From contig OX336343.1 in the NCBI GenBank assembly GCA_946902875.1, positions 17,035,596-17,099,595 on the forward strand: a DNA stretch of 64,000 nucleotides, read 5' to 3'. A program made the translations under genes and the position numbers. This DNA comes from Nematopogon swammerdamellus (taxonomy: Eukaryota; Arthropoda; Insecta; Lepidoptera; Adelidae). Positions 23,581 through 36,600 of this stretch are shown here, piece by piece. The notes beneath the pieces are model-generated. The model saw nothing but the letters and a program-made list of their open reading frames with translations. It ran no database searches and was not told the DNA's origin. The first letter of the stretch is position 1. Each line of letters opens with the position of its first letter.

Positions 23581-26500
23581 TCCCACTTTTATAAGCGGGG
23601 TAGAAGGCGTACGTACTCTTTGCAGAATTATATTTATTTCTACCTATTGTATAGAACGCAACAACGCATAGCATTGATAGTGAACATGCAGGCTTCCTAG
23701 CGATATATTTTTCTTTCATCATACTCGTAGTTACCGATGATAAAAATCAAAGGTGTCGTAAACCCTCGACCTGTCGTATAACAAATATTAATCTACCCCA
23801 CATTAACCGTTTAGAACTTAAACGCTTTTGGCTTTTGTTGTGTGTGCCGAATTAAAACTGTATGTCAGCATTATTTCTTGTTCTGTACCTATGTAAGCTG
23901 ACAAGCATAGAAATAGTTTAGGTACCTTATATTTGATTATTTCGCGGAATTCGCGACACATATTTTTTTACCATATAATATAATACTCGTACATAAAATT
24001 GTATTGTTATTGATATGTTAACACACTGTAAAATTTTCTTGACATAACGTTCAACAGTCTTTAGGAAAGAAAGCCTTAAACCTATTTTTAAATAATAAGT
24101 TTCTTATTGTAGCGGTCAGGGTCAAGTATTATATGTTAATGAAATACTAGTTTGAATTTATTTATTTCCTGTAAAAAAATTCAATAATTCTGCATTGTGC
24201 ATTGTAAAAGCAATTCAACACATCCCACAAAATAAATTAATGGAAAAAATATTTATAGGCTAATACTAAAGAAATATTATTTTTTTTTTCTAAAAATTTC
24301 AAGGGCATCTTCTAATCGAACATCATTATAAAAAAAGTAAGGTGCATGCATAACTTGTTTTAAACATTTAACATAACTTGAATGGAATTTTAAACATTTG
24401 CGTAAATTATATTTCAGCTAATAATTTTTGATTGTCAACAGGATGTCCTAATTATAAATTAATCCTTGCCAGCATTAGTAAATAAAGTAATTAAATAAAG
24501 TTTACATTTAAATAAATGTTTTCCTTAATCAAATTTGATGTAAATATTGATCCAAACTTTTTTTCAAGTATTTGTTTAGTGAAAACATTAAGTGAATTAA
24601 ATGTTTTTATAATAAGCAAAACATATTTTTCATTGGTAAAAACTAGTAAAAAGTCGTCAAGAGTTAAGTTAATTGTTTAATAATACAATACAAAATATAA
24701 AAATTAATTGCATTGATTTTATTTTATTCAAGAATAACACAACATTTACCAAACATTTACAAGTTGACCTAAAATTAAGCAATTAATTAAAATAAATAAG
24801 AAGTGAGGAATTGGAATGCGAATTTCTACACTGCACCGGTGCGGGGCGGTTACTTATTAAAATATTTCGTCCAACTCAACCGACTCCCCCACAGAGCCCA
24901 ATACGCTGTCAGCGTTGCCCCTTTGAATCCTAACCTTATGCGCTGAGAGAAAAAAAACACTTGGCGCGTGGGCCACCAGACTTACTTAAGTTAGGAAAAG
25001 TTACTAAAATGTTGATTTGTCATCATCAGATCATGTCAAATTATCTTCATTTAATCTTTTCAAAATTACACATCTATACATACTCGTATAATCAAATCGT
25101 AGACTTGCAGTGTCTAACGTAATTAACGATTTTTGTAAAAAAATATCTGGGAAACGGAAGGAATAAGTAATAGAACGTAAAAAGAAACCATTTTTGACAT
25201 TTTTGTCGGTTTGTCGGTTTTTTTATTCGTTTGTACACGCATCACGCAAAAGCCACTCATTGGATTTGGACATTGATTGAAGACATTGGATTGAAAATCT
25301 AATTACTAAAAAATATAAAGCTCTATTCTGAGTAACATTTAGTGTTAATGTAATAAATTTTATTTCATCATCACCCACAGAATCAAAAGATATTATTTCG
25401 GTTAGAAACTTCATAGCACGTCCACGCCACCGCGCCACCGAATTATATTGACCGCGCCGCGCCCCGCGTCGCGCGTGCCCGGTGTTGCGGGGCGGTGTGT
25501 CGCGGGGGGAGCGTGCCTACTTTTTTTAGTATTTTCTATGACAAATGATTAATTTTCATGTGGTTCTGAAAGAATAATTGTTATCCACGCGGACGAAGTT
25601 GCGGGCAAAAGTTATGTAACAATAATAACATGAAACAGGCGGAATAACAGCAATATTTTTAACTTCATAAAATAAATTAAATGTTCTTACTTATCGCATC
25701 TTTATCTTTAGATTACACTATTCGTAGTATAGAATTCTTGTGCAGGCGAGATTCTCGATACAGGGGTGGTCCTTCTTTCATCGATATCTAATAATCGAAA
25801 TCGGAAAACTATCGACTTTCGGACCACTACACGCGTGTTGGCTGCACGTTTATTTTCACACTTCCTGACTCTAAGTAATACAAGTATAGAGTGGGCAGTC
25901 ACTCATGGCCATCTACTCTTACCTTACGTGTTGACATTTCAGGTTAGTTTTTGCTTCTGATTGGCAACAGTAAATGGCGGGTAGCCGTAATTCAGCAGGT
26001 TCTTGTTGATTTCGGCATAAAAAACACACGGTCAGCGATAGTTCAATAACACTAATTCCTAACTATTCAGTATTCGTCGTGAGTTTTATTAACGAACCGG
26101 TCTAAGGTTCGTAAGTCTAGAATTACTAAAGGTATTGGTTATATTATGACCTATTTCATTAAATTTATATTACACAAATGTTAGTGCAAGTAAAACTGAC
26201 TATGAGTCAGTTTTACTTGCACTAACATCTGTGAAGATGAAGAAAATAATTGTGATAAAAATCGAAAATGTTAAATTTGCCGCTTCTAATACCCATCACG
26301 ATCGCAGGCTTCTTGTAAAATGTTATTTCTTCTATTCAAGCGTGCATCCTTTCAAAGTATTACTTTGGCATCACAGTGAATATAAAATTTTATTAGGTAT
26401 AAATTATTCTTCCTGATACGAGTATTTAGTATGATTCAAATTTATTCTATCACATTCATAATACAAAACAATAGCTGATGCGGGTGTGGACATGGAAGCT

Positions 26501-27454
26501 CGTACCACTTACCGCATTTTTCTTCGTATGGTCTTCACCTGGTACCAGGACGCTCCTCTTCTCTCGCACTAGGACTCTTGAAGGACCACGCAACACTTCT
26601 GGAGTGGTTGCGACACTCAAAACCGTGGTGAAAAATTATTGATAAAAGTGTGGTGCTCTCCCGTGAGTTTTTTTCAGGCCGTGATACAAGCAGTGCAGGT
26701 AGGAGGCAAAAAAAAAAGGGAAAAGGAATGCCAAGGAAACAAAATGAATTTGTTTTACTACCTACAATTCTGCGGGCCTGTATAACATTATGGGTGCATT
26801 CCATACTGAACAATAGCTATAAAACTAGTGACGACTGAAGAAAATTTATAGAACCGTTACCGTAAACCGTGTCCACAAATTCTCAATTTTCTAATTATAA
26901 TTATCAATTTGTTGTCAATCATCCTAACATCTACTTCTACTTGTTTCATAATACTGAAGGATAATCCGAAAATTCTCACAGCATACTTAACTCTAACCTA
27001 TATTTATCGACAGGATGTTTTTCTTTATAATTCCGTATTTTCTTCTCGTTGCAAACATTGATGACGGTTTCTAACAATTGAGGAAACAACAGCTGTGAGA
27101 CTGACTATTGTAATTATATAAATTTATAAAAATAGATCGTTAAACTGAGCTACACTACTCGTTATATAGTTCACTGTTCTCCATATCTTTACTCCACTTT
27201 ACCCGCTTAAAAATGCTTTTAAAGTTAAAGTAATTTGTATGTCCAATTATATTTCAGATTTGATTTCTATTTCATAATTTTATTTTAAACTAGTCTTCTG
27301 CGAGCATAATCACGAATTCATATATACCATTCCATCATATCATTGAACACATCACGGCAAAACGTTAGCGGAATCGTGCCTCGTATGAGATTTCTAGAAA
27401 GCATTTAAAATATTTCTTAAAACCGTAATAACAATGATTTTATTTTAATTACAG
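23581..27454. other. Upstream flank of the peroxidase gene; first exon not located
   Basis: Mostly AT-rich. A GC-rich island at about 25,430-25,520 (CGCGCCGCGCCCCGCGTCGC) stands out. TCAGTATTCGT at 26,066 resembles an arthropod initiator and GTAAGT at 26,110 a donor, but no ATG in the needed frame links them to exon 1. A perfect hairpin lies at 26,178-26,228. Confidence 0.4.
26178..26228. repeat. Perfect 23-bp hairpin
   Basis: ATGTTAGTGCAAGTAAAACT and three more bases pair exactly with 26206-26228; the loop is TATGA. Possible tiny MITE or small-RNA hairpin. Confidence 0.85.
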
Positions 27455-27640
27455 AATATGGAGGCCGCTCACCGCCCTGAGCTTGCTGCTGGCGGCCCAG
27501 TGCGTCCTCTGCATCAGCAACCAGAAGAGCAAGGTGCAGGAGTCGGAGGTCAGCGTGCAGGCCGTGCCCAGCGAGTTGCGGCGCTCCGTGAGCGAAGCCA
27601 TCGCGCTCGAGCGACGCGCGCTGCTCGGCGCCAGTGACAG
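27455..27640 (+). CDS. Exon 1 (first recognised): signal peptide and N-terminal region
   Basis: The acceptor is TTACAG before 27455 and the donor GTGAGA follows 27640. The used frame reads WRPLTALSLLLAAQCVLC and then a hydrophilic stretch, a good secretory signal core. That frame has no ATG here: its first complete codon is ATA, so the start codon must come from an upstream exon. An ATG lies 3 bases into the exon in another frame, but that frame is arginine- and alanine-rich and does not join to exon 2. The last codon is split (AG|T) and joins exon 2 to give GASDSQNCNS. The exon is the first copy of a 195-bp tandem array. Confidence 0.82.
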
Positions 27641-30600
27641 GTGAGACATTACATACAAACCGCTGTATACTTCGAGCCTGATGTTGGCGGCGAAGGACCT
27701 CTTCTGCATCCGCAGCCAGAATAGCAAGGCGCAGGAGTCGGAGGTCAGCGTGCAGGCCGTGCCCAGCGAGCTGCGGCGCTCCGTGAGCGAAGCCATCGCG
27801 CTCGAGCGACGCGCGCTGCTCGGCGCCAGTGACAGGTGAGACATTACATACAAACCGCTGTATACTTCGAGCCTGATGTTGGCAGTGAAGGACCTCTTCT
27901 GCATCCGCAACCAGAATAGCAAGGCGCACGAGTCGGAGGTCAGCGTGCAGACCGTACCCAGCGAGCTGCGGCGCTCCGTGAGCGAAGCGATGGCGCTGGA
28001 GTCACGCATGCTGCTGCTCAGTGTCAGCGACAGATGACACATTACATACTAACCTCCCTATACTCAGAGTTTGCTGCTGGCAGCGCAATGCGTCCTCTAC
28101 ATCTCAGCAACAGCGCATGAATCAAGCACAGATTTTGCTATGAACCTTGGCTGTACTCATCTATTAGACACTGTTTATCTAACACATTTCTTTTCCTTCC
28201 CGCAGCAGTCAGAAATGCCAGTGCGAACTGTAGATCCAATGAAGCATACAAAATATTCGTCAGCCTTCAAGCAGGAGTAGCACCCTTCATCTACGCAACT
28301 TTTATGTGCCTAGCATAGAGCTTGCTGTCATCGGATATTACCTGAATTGATATTCTTTAACTACGCCGCTTTTAAGAACAAAAAAATTGCATAGAGTTTG
28401 ACACAAAACTTTTACTGATTATTATTTTCCGGTACACTGTGATACTACCTTGATCTCTCCTTTGGACTCTTGATGATTTTCTCTTGAAGATGATGATTTT
28501 GCTGAAAATTGTTTAACCAACTCGAGCTCTCCTTTTGCAGTCAGAACTGCAACTCGAGCGACGAGGGTCGAGGGGGTCCTCCGTGCCCGCCGAGCAAGTA
28601 CCGAAGCGCCAGTGGTGAATGCAACAACGTGCGGCACAGACCCTGGGGCCGGAGGGGCGACGTCTTCCTGAGACTGTTACCGCCTAACTACTCCGACGGT
28701 GAGTGTGCTGTTACATGATCTGCTATAGGTTCATGATGTGTGTCAAAATTACAACATGCTCTGACGCAACAAGGACCCATGAAAAAATAATCCATTGAGT
28801 AGTGTTGCAGTGAACTGGACAGATTTTTTTATGGATCCTGACACGGTTGTCTACATCACCTACTTACATCCTTGACGTCAGCCCATAACACCTTGGTGAA
28901 CTAGGTACCATTTCAGTGCTTCTCTTCGGTCTTGCTGCCTACACTGAACTGGACGGAAAACACGAACTATTTCCATAGCCGTTTCAACCGACCTTTCATT
29001 CAGTGCGGTGCTACAAACCCGGGCGGGCTAAACCCTACCACCTAGGAAGGTAAGAAGGGAAGGGAAAGTGTTTGTATAAAAATGTTCCCTATGCCTGCTC
29101 TAAAACCTGGTTACATTTAAATCTCTTTGTACGCTTTCAATACCAATACTCTCCAGAAGAACATATTATACTTTATCTATCTGCACCGCAGAAAATTTTA
29201 ATAGTAAGTTCTACACCAATAATGCAAAAAGTTTCCACCAACTCGTCACGATCAATGAAGATGTGTTAGATGCATCCCCGCCTTCGTAATCAACATCACG
29301 TGCCTCTGAAAGCACATATACACATGTGCAACGTTGTCATAGTCACTAGCTTGCTTCAATACTGACTGAACACTCTTGACTTGTGAACCGTCACGCGTGC
29401 ACCACAAGTTCTACAAATATTTTTGCACTTTTAGACGTATCAAATAGACGTGTGTAGCGCTGCGTTTCGTTCGTTAATGCGCTGATGCATTTGAATTGCC
29501 CAATGACGACGTGCGGAATCCTGTGGCATGGCAGTCCCATAACAGAGTAGAAGATGTGTACCTCACTTTATACTGTCAAAATTAAGAGAAAAAGAAACGC
29601 AGTAATGCTGCCGTATAGTGCATCACAGCACGCCTGTGTTACAAACTGCATTGAACTAGTGCGTATGCCGCGTGTGACGCTTGAATCAATACTAATAATA
29701 AATCTGTAAGGGATGGTCATGGAGTAAGATACTTTGGTTTATGAGATATTGCGTCTGTAGACTCTATGTTTGATACTAAAACTAAATTTACGATTTTCTG
29801 TATGTATGTATGTATGTTCCTCCATGACTCTTAAACCGGTCATCCGAATTCGATGAAACTTAGTACAAGCATATTTGATTATAAGGGACACAGGATAGGC
29901 TAGGACACAAAACAAATTGTTCCGCCCGCCGAAATAAAGGTACGGTAGCGGGCTTACTTAATTTCTTCTTTTTAGAATATACGAATTTCACGCGAGCCAA
30001 GCCGCGGGCAAAAGCTATATCTAATATGAATATTAGATGGCCGCGTAATGTTGTGACTCTCAAGCCTACTCAAACCCTCATACTGCCAGCTCTTGGACCT
30101 AGACACAATAATTGTGTCTAGGTCGTTGGTAATAATTTTTATCTGATAGCAATTATTGCTATCAGAAAAAAATTATTACCAACGTTTAGGAAGAAACAAG
30201 CGAACATGCGTTTGTTTTTTTTCATTAATTTTGGCAGCCAATCGTGCGCGCTTACTCACTACGCATGAGTGTGTCAACGCACGTGGTTTTACCGCGTTAC
30301 CCATGCCTAGTAACAAGCTTTATACAAACAACCAGTTATGTTAATGTATATATTTCTGCAACAAAGGATAACGCATCCTCGATGCTATGTAGTCATACAC
30401 GACTGTGGAAATAATTACCTAGAACACCTGGAAGCGTCGTCAGCTTGTCGAGGAAGTGAAAGAAAAGAAGGATCGTGTTTTCCGGCCAGTTCCGATCGAA
30501 GGGAAGCGCTGGAAAAAGAATGAGCTGCCATCAAGCGGCGGGTGGCCGAGTGGTTTGGTCATCGGTTTCTCATGCGAGAGGTCCGAGGTTCGAATCCGGT

Positions 30601-33600
30601 TGGCGCGTACCAATGTGTTTTTTCTGACAATCTTGGGCCCGATTGTAAAAAGATGAAAATTGTGTCAATTAATAGCCTAAATATTATTAAATCTTCACTG
30701 AGAATTCAGCAGATTTTGGCAATCTGAGAGCAGAGTTTTTAGAGATTTAGTAAAAGTTAGGTTAACTATTATAAACATAACATAGGCGCAGCAACCAGAC
30801 CCACCGCTTATTACCCACTCAAAATTCACTTCTATATGTTTGCTGTTGATGTTTGCTTCAAAATAATAAAATCATGCAATATAATGTCGAAAATTTTTCA
30901 GAATTCTAGTTATTTATGTTTTGTAAATATTATGAAACGAAAATACAACTGACAGCTATGAGTTATGTATGAAAGCTCTTCTTCTTTATAAATTATTTCC
31001 TTTTATCACAGACTATATATGTATATGGATACTAGCGTCCTTTTATTATTGTGAATGTTGAATTTTTTCTAAATAGTACCTACAATGTTAATTGTAATTG
31101 ATTTAATTACTTTAATTGAGTTTTTCATTTGGTGCTAGCGTTTTTATTTTTAAATGTTTAAAATCATGTATCTACATTAATAGATTTTTGGTTAATCGTA
31201 ATCGTTTTTTTAAACCCTTTTTTTTTAAGATTTCTCGTTTTCTAGATTAAGAATTGGGTTGATATTTTACAGTTTGATAAAGAAAAATATAACCATTTTT
31301 TTTAACCATACCTCATTTTATTACAATCGGGCCCAAACATCCCCGTCTCCTTTACGTGCATACCTACACCTGCTGCTCCACCGTTCGAAACCGGTGTAAA
31401 ACTGTAGGTCTCTTCCCTTGCCCCTTACTAGGTGGTAGGCTCAAATTGTAGCCGACTGAGTTAGTACCCCCGTATGGATGTAAGATGGCCGCATAGCAGC
31501 CTCGGTTGTGTTCTCCTCTAGTCCAGTATAGCCAGCTATCCAGGGAAGTCTCCGGTATGGCGCCTACCTTCTCGGAAGTGATATTGGCTGGTCGGAGCAT
31601 GCGCTTTGGCCCCTCCGACTCAGCCACCCATACCGGATTACATAAAAAAACATGGTTAGCAGATGAAATTAAATTTAAAAAGTGATTTATAGCCAACCAT
31701 GTCGGATCGGATACCACAAAACATCTTCGATCTGCGACAAATTGTGCATGAGTGCATGTAGACCAAAATGCTGGTCAGTAAAATAGTATGTGCGTAATAT
31801 ATGCTATACTATGCCGTTTGTGGATATTTATTTCTTTGTAGGCGCGTGACCGCGAGGTGCTAAGTGTGGAAGTTATTTATTGAGGATGTGGGTTTAGCCG
31901 ATGTTATCTGAACGATGATGGTCAATGAAATGGCGATAAAATGTACACAGTTTGGCTTCACAGCTGTGCCTGGCGTCTAGACGCAGAAGATCCTGTGTCC
32001 CTTGGATAAAATATTCACTTGGAGGTATTGAGCTCGTATATTGGTTTCGGTAAATTCTGAAATGCTTTAATTTTTTTTTATAGAAAGCGCGACGTTTTTT
32101 TGTAGAAAGCCGAGACACCCATAAGGCATCTAACGACGCCCATGGACATTTGTTCGTACGCGGGCGTTGCGAATGCCATGCCGGCCTGATAGGTGCCTAT
32201 TCTTATTTTTTATTATTATGTGGGCAGATTCATGTAAAAAATAATTTACGTTACTAGGAACACATTTAAAATTCTGCATTACGTACCATGGTCCATAAAC
32301 AAAACAATTTATATAATTTGAATGATCAGTACTCTGATTTGTCCTTAGAAATAATCTTGCTATTCAAAATTCGAACGTGACAAAGTAACTTAAACATTAA
32401 TTTAGCAGTAACCGTCGATACGCAATAAATGGTCCTCCCTCCCGGTTGAAGTAAATTAATTCCCCTGATGCAGGCCAAGGAAAAATATAATTTACTCTAA
32501 AAGCAATTTTAAAAACAAAACCAGCTATCGCTTGATAACGACCTTCACTTTCAAAACCGTTTGTGCTCTACCGTTAAATGTAATTATCTTAATTGACCGC
32601 TATCGAAGAATTCAAAAATATAGAACTTCTGATATTGTCATACAAATTATACTGCACACAATAAATATTCGTCCCCTAGCTAGATAATAAAATACCCTAG
32701 ATAACAAAATATTAAATAGTTTCGGTCGTCGGTCTGGCGTGTCAAGAGCGGCCACTCAACTGTAAACTTTGAATGAAATAGATGAATTTCCTTATTTAAA
32801 TATTGCTAATAGAACGAGCGCATAAAAATTATTGACGTGTTCAAGTATAGTGTATTACCAATTTGATAACTGAATTTGAAAATTAACTCAAAATTTCATG
32901 AAGGGAAAGATGCAGACAAAAGCTACATCTTTCAATTTATAAAATTAACAACAGCCGGCTTGGAACATGAATTTGGATAAATAAATTTGGTGTGGATAGA
33001 AGACGGCGCTGTATTATTTTCTACCGAAAAACAATAGAACAATGATCGGCGGCCGTCGTCTCCAAGTCGGGCGATCTGACCTGAAAACTGAAGAAGAATG
33101 TTGATATTTTGCACACGACTGACTGGATGAAATCACATTAAATTAAATCGAATTTCCAATTGGGATAAAGATACTTGATTTGACGAGTGTGACAGAGATG
33201 GACATATGTTTGTAATGTCGTTTTGTGCACATAATTTACAATTATTTTTCACCTGCTCAACGAGCTTATGCGCTACCTATCCGTTTGAATTCTACGGCCG
33301 CCTTTATGATCGGAGACAATTCGACCATTAAAATGTTTCGTCGTTGAACTTCGTCCATTGTCTCGGCGTTTCCTAAATTCCAACTCAAGATGTCATTGTT
33401 CATACTTAATAAAGTGTTTCCCTCCATTCTGTTGGTGTGAAAATTCAAACGTTGACTTCATTATTGTCACTCCCAAGTTCCAAGTGATTTAAATCCAAAT
33501 GTTGGTCATAAATTTATTGTACACTGTCAAACTGCAATTTTTTTATTAAGTAAAGTAAAAAATTTAAAAGTTTCATTAATAATTTATAAAGCATTATTAT

Positions 33601-36600
33601 TTAGAGTTTCACAAATTTTTCACAGTAGGTGTAATATGTTTTAGACAGACAGACACATAATCGCTCCACCTAAACTATATAAATAAATAATGAATAAAAA
33701 GAATAAAAATAAACAATTTTAATACCTCACTGCTAATTTAAGGAAACAAGAAATGATTATAATGTAGTCGCGCCCCTTGTCTATTCGAAGCCTTCTACAA
33801 GCCCGACTACAGCATTCTCTACTGATCTTCCCTTGTTTACTTTTTTCTTAGCAGTCGGGTTTTTTGAATGTGTATTTTTTACAGTATTTTGTTTTTTTTT
33901 TTCAATAAAAAGACCACACCTGCAAGTATTTACTCATATGACGGATGCTTCGTAAGATTCAATGAAGTCTTGCTACAGAAAAAAAGAGCGACTTGATGAG
34001 AGACGATCACGGAAGGTGAGAGGGTCATCGGCAGATGATGTCGATGATTGCTCGACGTTTACTGTGAGAACAATCATTCATCATCACATCACGCACGACA
34101 TCTATACGTCGTTGGACGTATAGTACTATTCAATAAAGATGACACTTGAACTTGTATCAATATATGTATTATGGTTCTCGTTATCCCATATACGTATATG
34201 AATGAATTAATTAATTAATCTATTATTTTCTTATGATTATTGTAGAGGTTAATATATTTATTAATTTATTAAAATTATTACAATACAAACATAGAAAAAA
34301 AAATATAATATAATCACTTCAATACTCATGGAATATTTTTATATAAAACTGGCTTTATCGCGACTATAATTTACAGTCTATACGTAGTACATTAAGACAT
34401 TAAGATCGCCTTTTTTACCAACATGTAACGTTAAATTTGGGGTACAATTAAAATATTATTTATAAATATTAGTGCAGGTATAAATAGAAACGTGAACTAA
34501 AAATCTGCATGGGGCTACCCCATATAAAAATTTGCGTTAACAAGTGCGATCTAGATGACTGTCGACCGACACATATAAGCGTCTTACAATTTAGAGAAGA
34601 TTAATTCATTAATCAATTATTTAATTAATTAAGATTAATTAAGAAGATTAAGTAAAATTATTCTAGCTGCATGACTATGCCGATTTGATGTCGAATTTTG
34701 TCCCATGGATTGTCATCTTTATTGAATCGGACTATACCATCATCTAACTCATTTTTAATGGCTACACCTGGTCGGAGGAAAAAAAATGTATGTCGGGTTC
34801 GTAGAACTTGCTAAAAAATCCGGACTTAGACGGTCAAGGTCAAACTTTGGGCTTGAAAAAAAACATAGAGGAAGCGCGACAGTGGCCGGCGCGGGGTCCG
34901 TGCGCATTGGCGGCAATTGGCGGTGCACGGTGGTTACGAACGAATGCCATTTTTTTTATGGGGAGCACGACAAATGGCGCGCGCCAGACTAACGCAGAGG
35001 TGTAGTCCGACGGCGCCCACGGGCATTCGGATATTTACTGGGGCTACGAATACCTTGTCGGCCGGCTAGGTGCACCTTCACATTATATTTGAAGGACCCC
35101 AGATCCCAGTCATGTTGGGTTATCAATTATTTATTATACTCCCTTTTAGGGGTATAAGTTCGCATACTTAGTTAGGTAGTAAGGTGTGGGGTCGGTACTT
35201 AAAAAGAATAGCGCCACTGCATCTCTCCCCGTGCATGTCGTAAAAGGCGACTAATGGATTAGGACAAGATGCCATGCACAAGGGCGACAGGCTAGCCACC
35301 TCTCACCTTGGCACGGTCCTTCCACCGAGTCGTGTAACAGGTGGGTCTTCGTGCCTTACTTGCTGCTCGATAGTTGTCTTGTCCTAATACTTTGCTAAAT
35401 ATGGTGGTCGGTGTTGTGCTGTAATTTACAGCACTGCAGCACAACACCGGTTACTCTGCTCCCGATTGTCTGGATACAGCGTGTGGTATGTACATAGTTT
35501 GCGGTTTCCAAAGATTAAAATTTATTCAAACTGAAAAAGTTTAAAGTTATTAAAATTTTGCAACAATGCCTTCCTGTCCAGTTGGATCATACTTTGAGAT
35601 GTAAGTTTATGGTATTTACGAAAACAACTGACTTATTTATTTTATTTATTAAAGAAACATACAGTTTGAAGATACATAATAAAGTTTAAAGTTTACTTAG
35701 TTCTAATCTAGAACGATAAAAAAGGTTCTAATATAACTTATTTATTTTACTAAGCATAATTAGCATTTATCTCAACACATAAAAAACAAGTTGATCTATG
35801 TAGTACTACGATAGTACTAAACCACATTACGTAATACAAAAACATTTAAAACGCTTATCATGAGTCTGCCAAATTAGTTGGTATTACATAATTTAAAAAA
35901 AAAAGTCCAAACAAAAAACAGTTCACTACGACATGTAATTACTGGTCTGGTACCTAATATATTAAGAAAGGAAACGTATACTAAGTGCGAACGTTATTCA
36001 CATTCACGCACAGGGGGTCCCGTAGCCATTACGCATAGCGAGTGCGCGCAGTGATAGATCACGCGGTCGCATCGTGTCTCGCGCGCCGCAGTCCACTAGA
36101 GCAGCGGTTTTTTTTAAAAGAAACTAACACGGTTGGCTACATCACCTACTACATCCGTGATGTCAGTCCATATCACCTTGGTGAACGAGGTGCCATGTCA
36201 GTGCTTCCCTTCGGTCGTGCCGGCTACACTGAACTGGACGGAAAACACGAACTATTTACATATCCGTTTCAACCGACCTTTCATTCGGTATAAAATGCAG
36301 CCTTTATTTTTAAAACAAAACAGATTTACTCACGGTTATTAACGAGCTATGTGGCTCGACGTTTCGGGCCAAGCGTATGACCCATCCTCATGAGCACTCT
36401 GCCTAGTGGGACGTTCATAGTGCCTCGTCAATAACCGTGAGTAAAGCTGTTTTGTTTTAAAAATAATGTCTAACAACCACGGTAATTTGAAAACCCATAA
36501 ATGCAGCCTTTATAATTTCAACGAAAACATCTCTCAATTCCCCCGCAGGTATAGCAACACCGCACTCAAGCCCACCGCTGCCGGACCCCGCGCTGGTGGC

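Noticed and set aside
27458..27633. ATG in exon 1 as translation start
   Set aside because: Its frame lacks the signal peptide and does not join exon 2 in the peroxidase frame; the WRPLTALSLLLAA frame fits both.
27417..28042. Two long minus-strand open frames (170 and 197 codons)
   Set aside because: They lie antisense to exon 1 and its 195-bp copies; the repeat length is a multiple of three and GC-rich, so open antisense frames arise automatically.
30536..30610. tRNA gene candidate (A- and B-box-like motifs)
   Set aside because: There is no paired acceptor stem, and the same head recurs at 1,379, 42,330, 55,386 and 61,920 followed by the same body: it is a SINE head.
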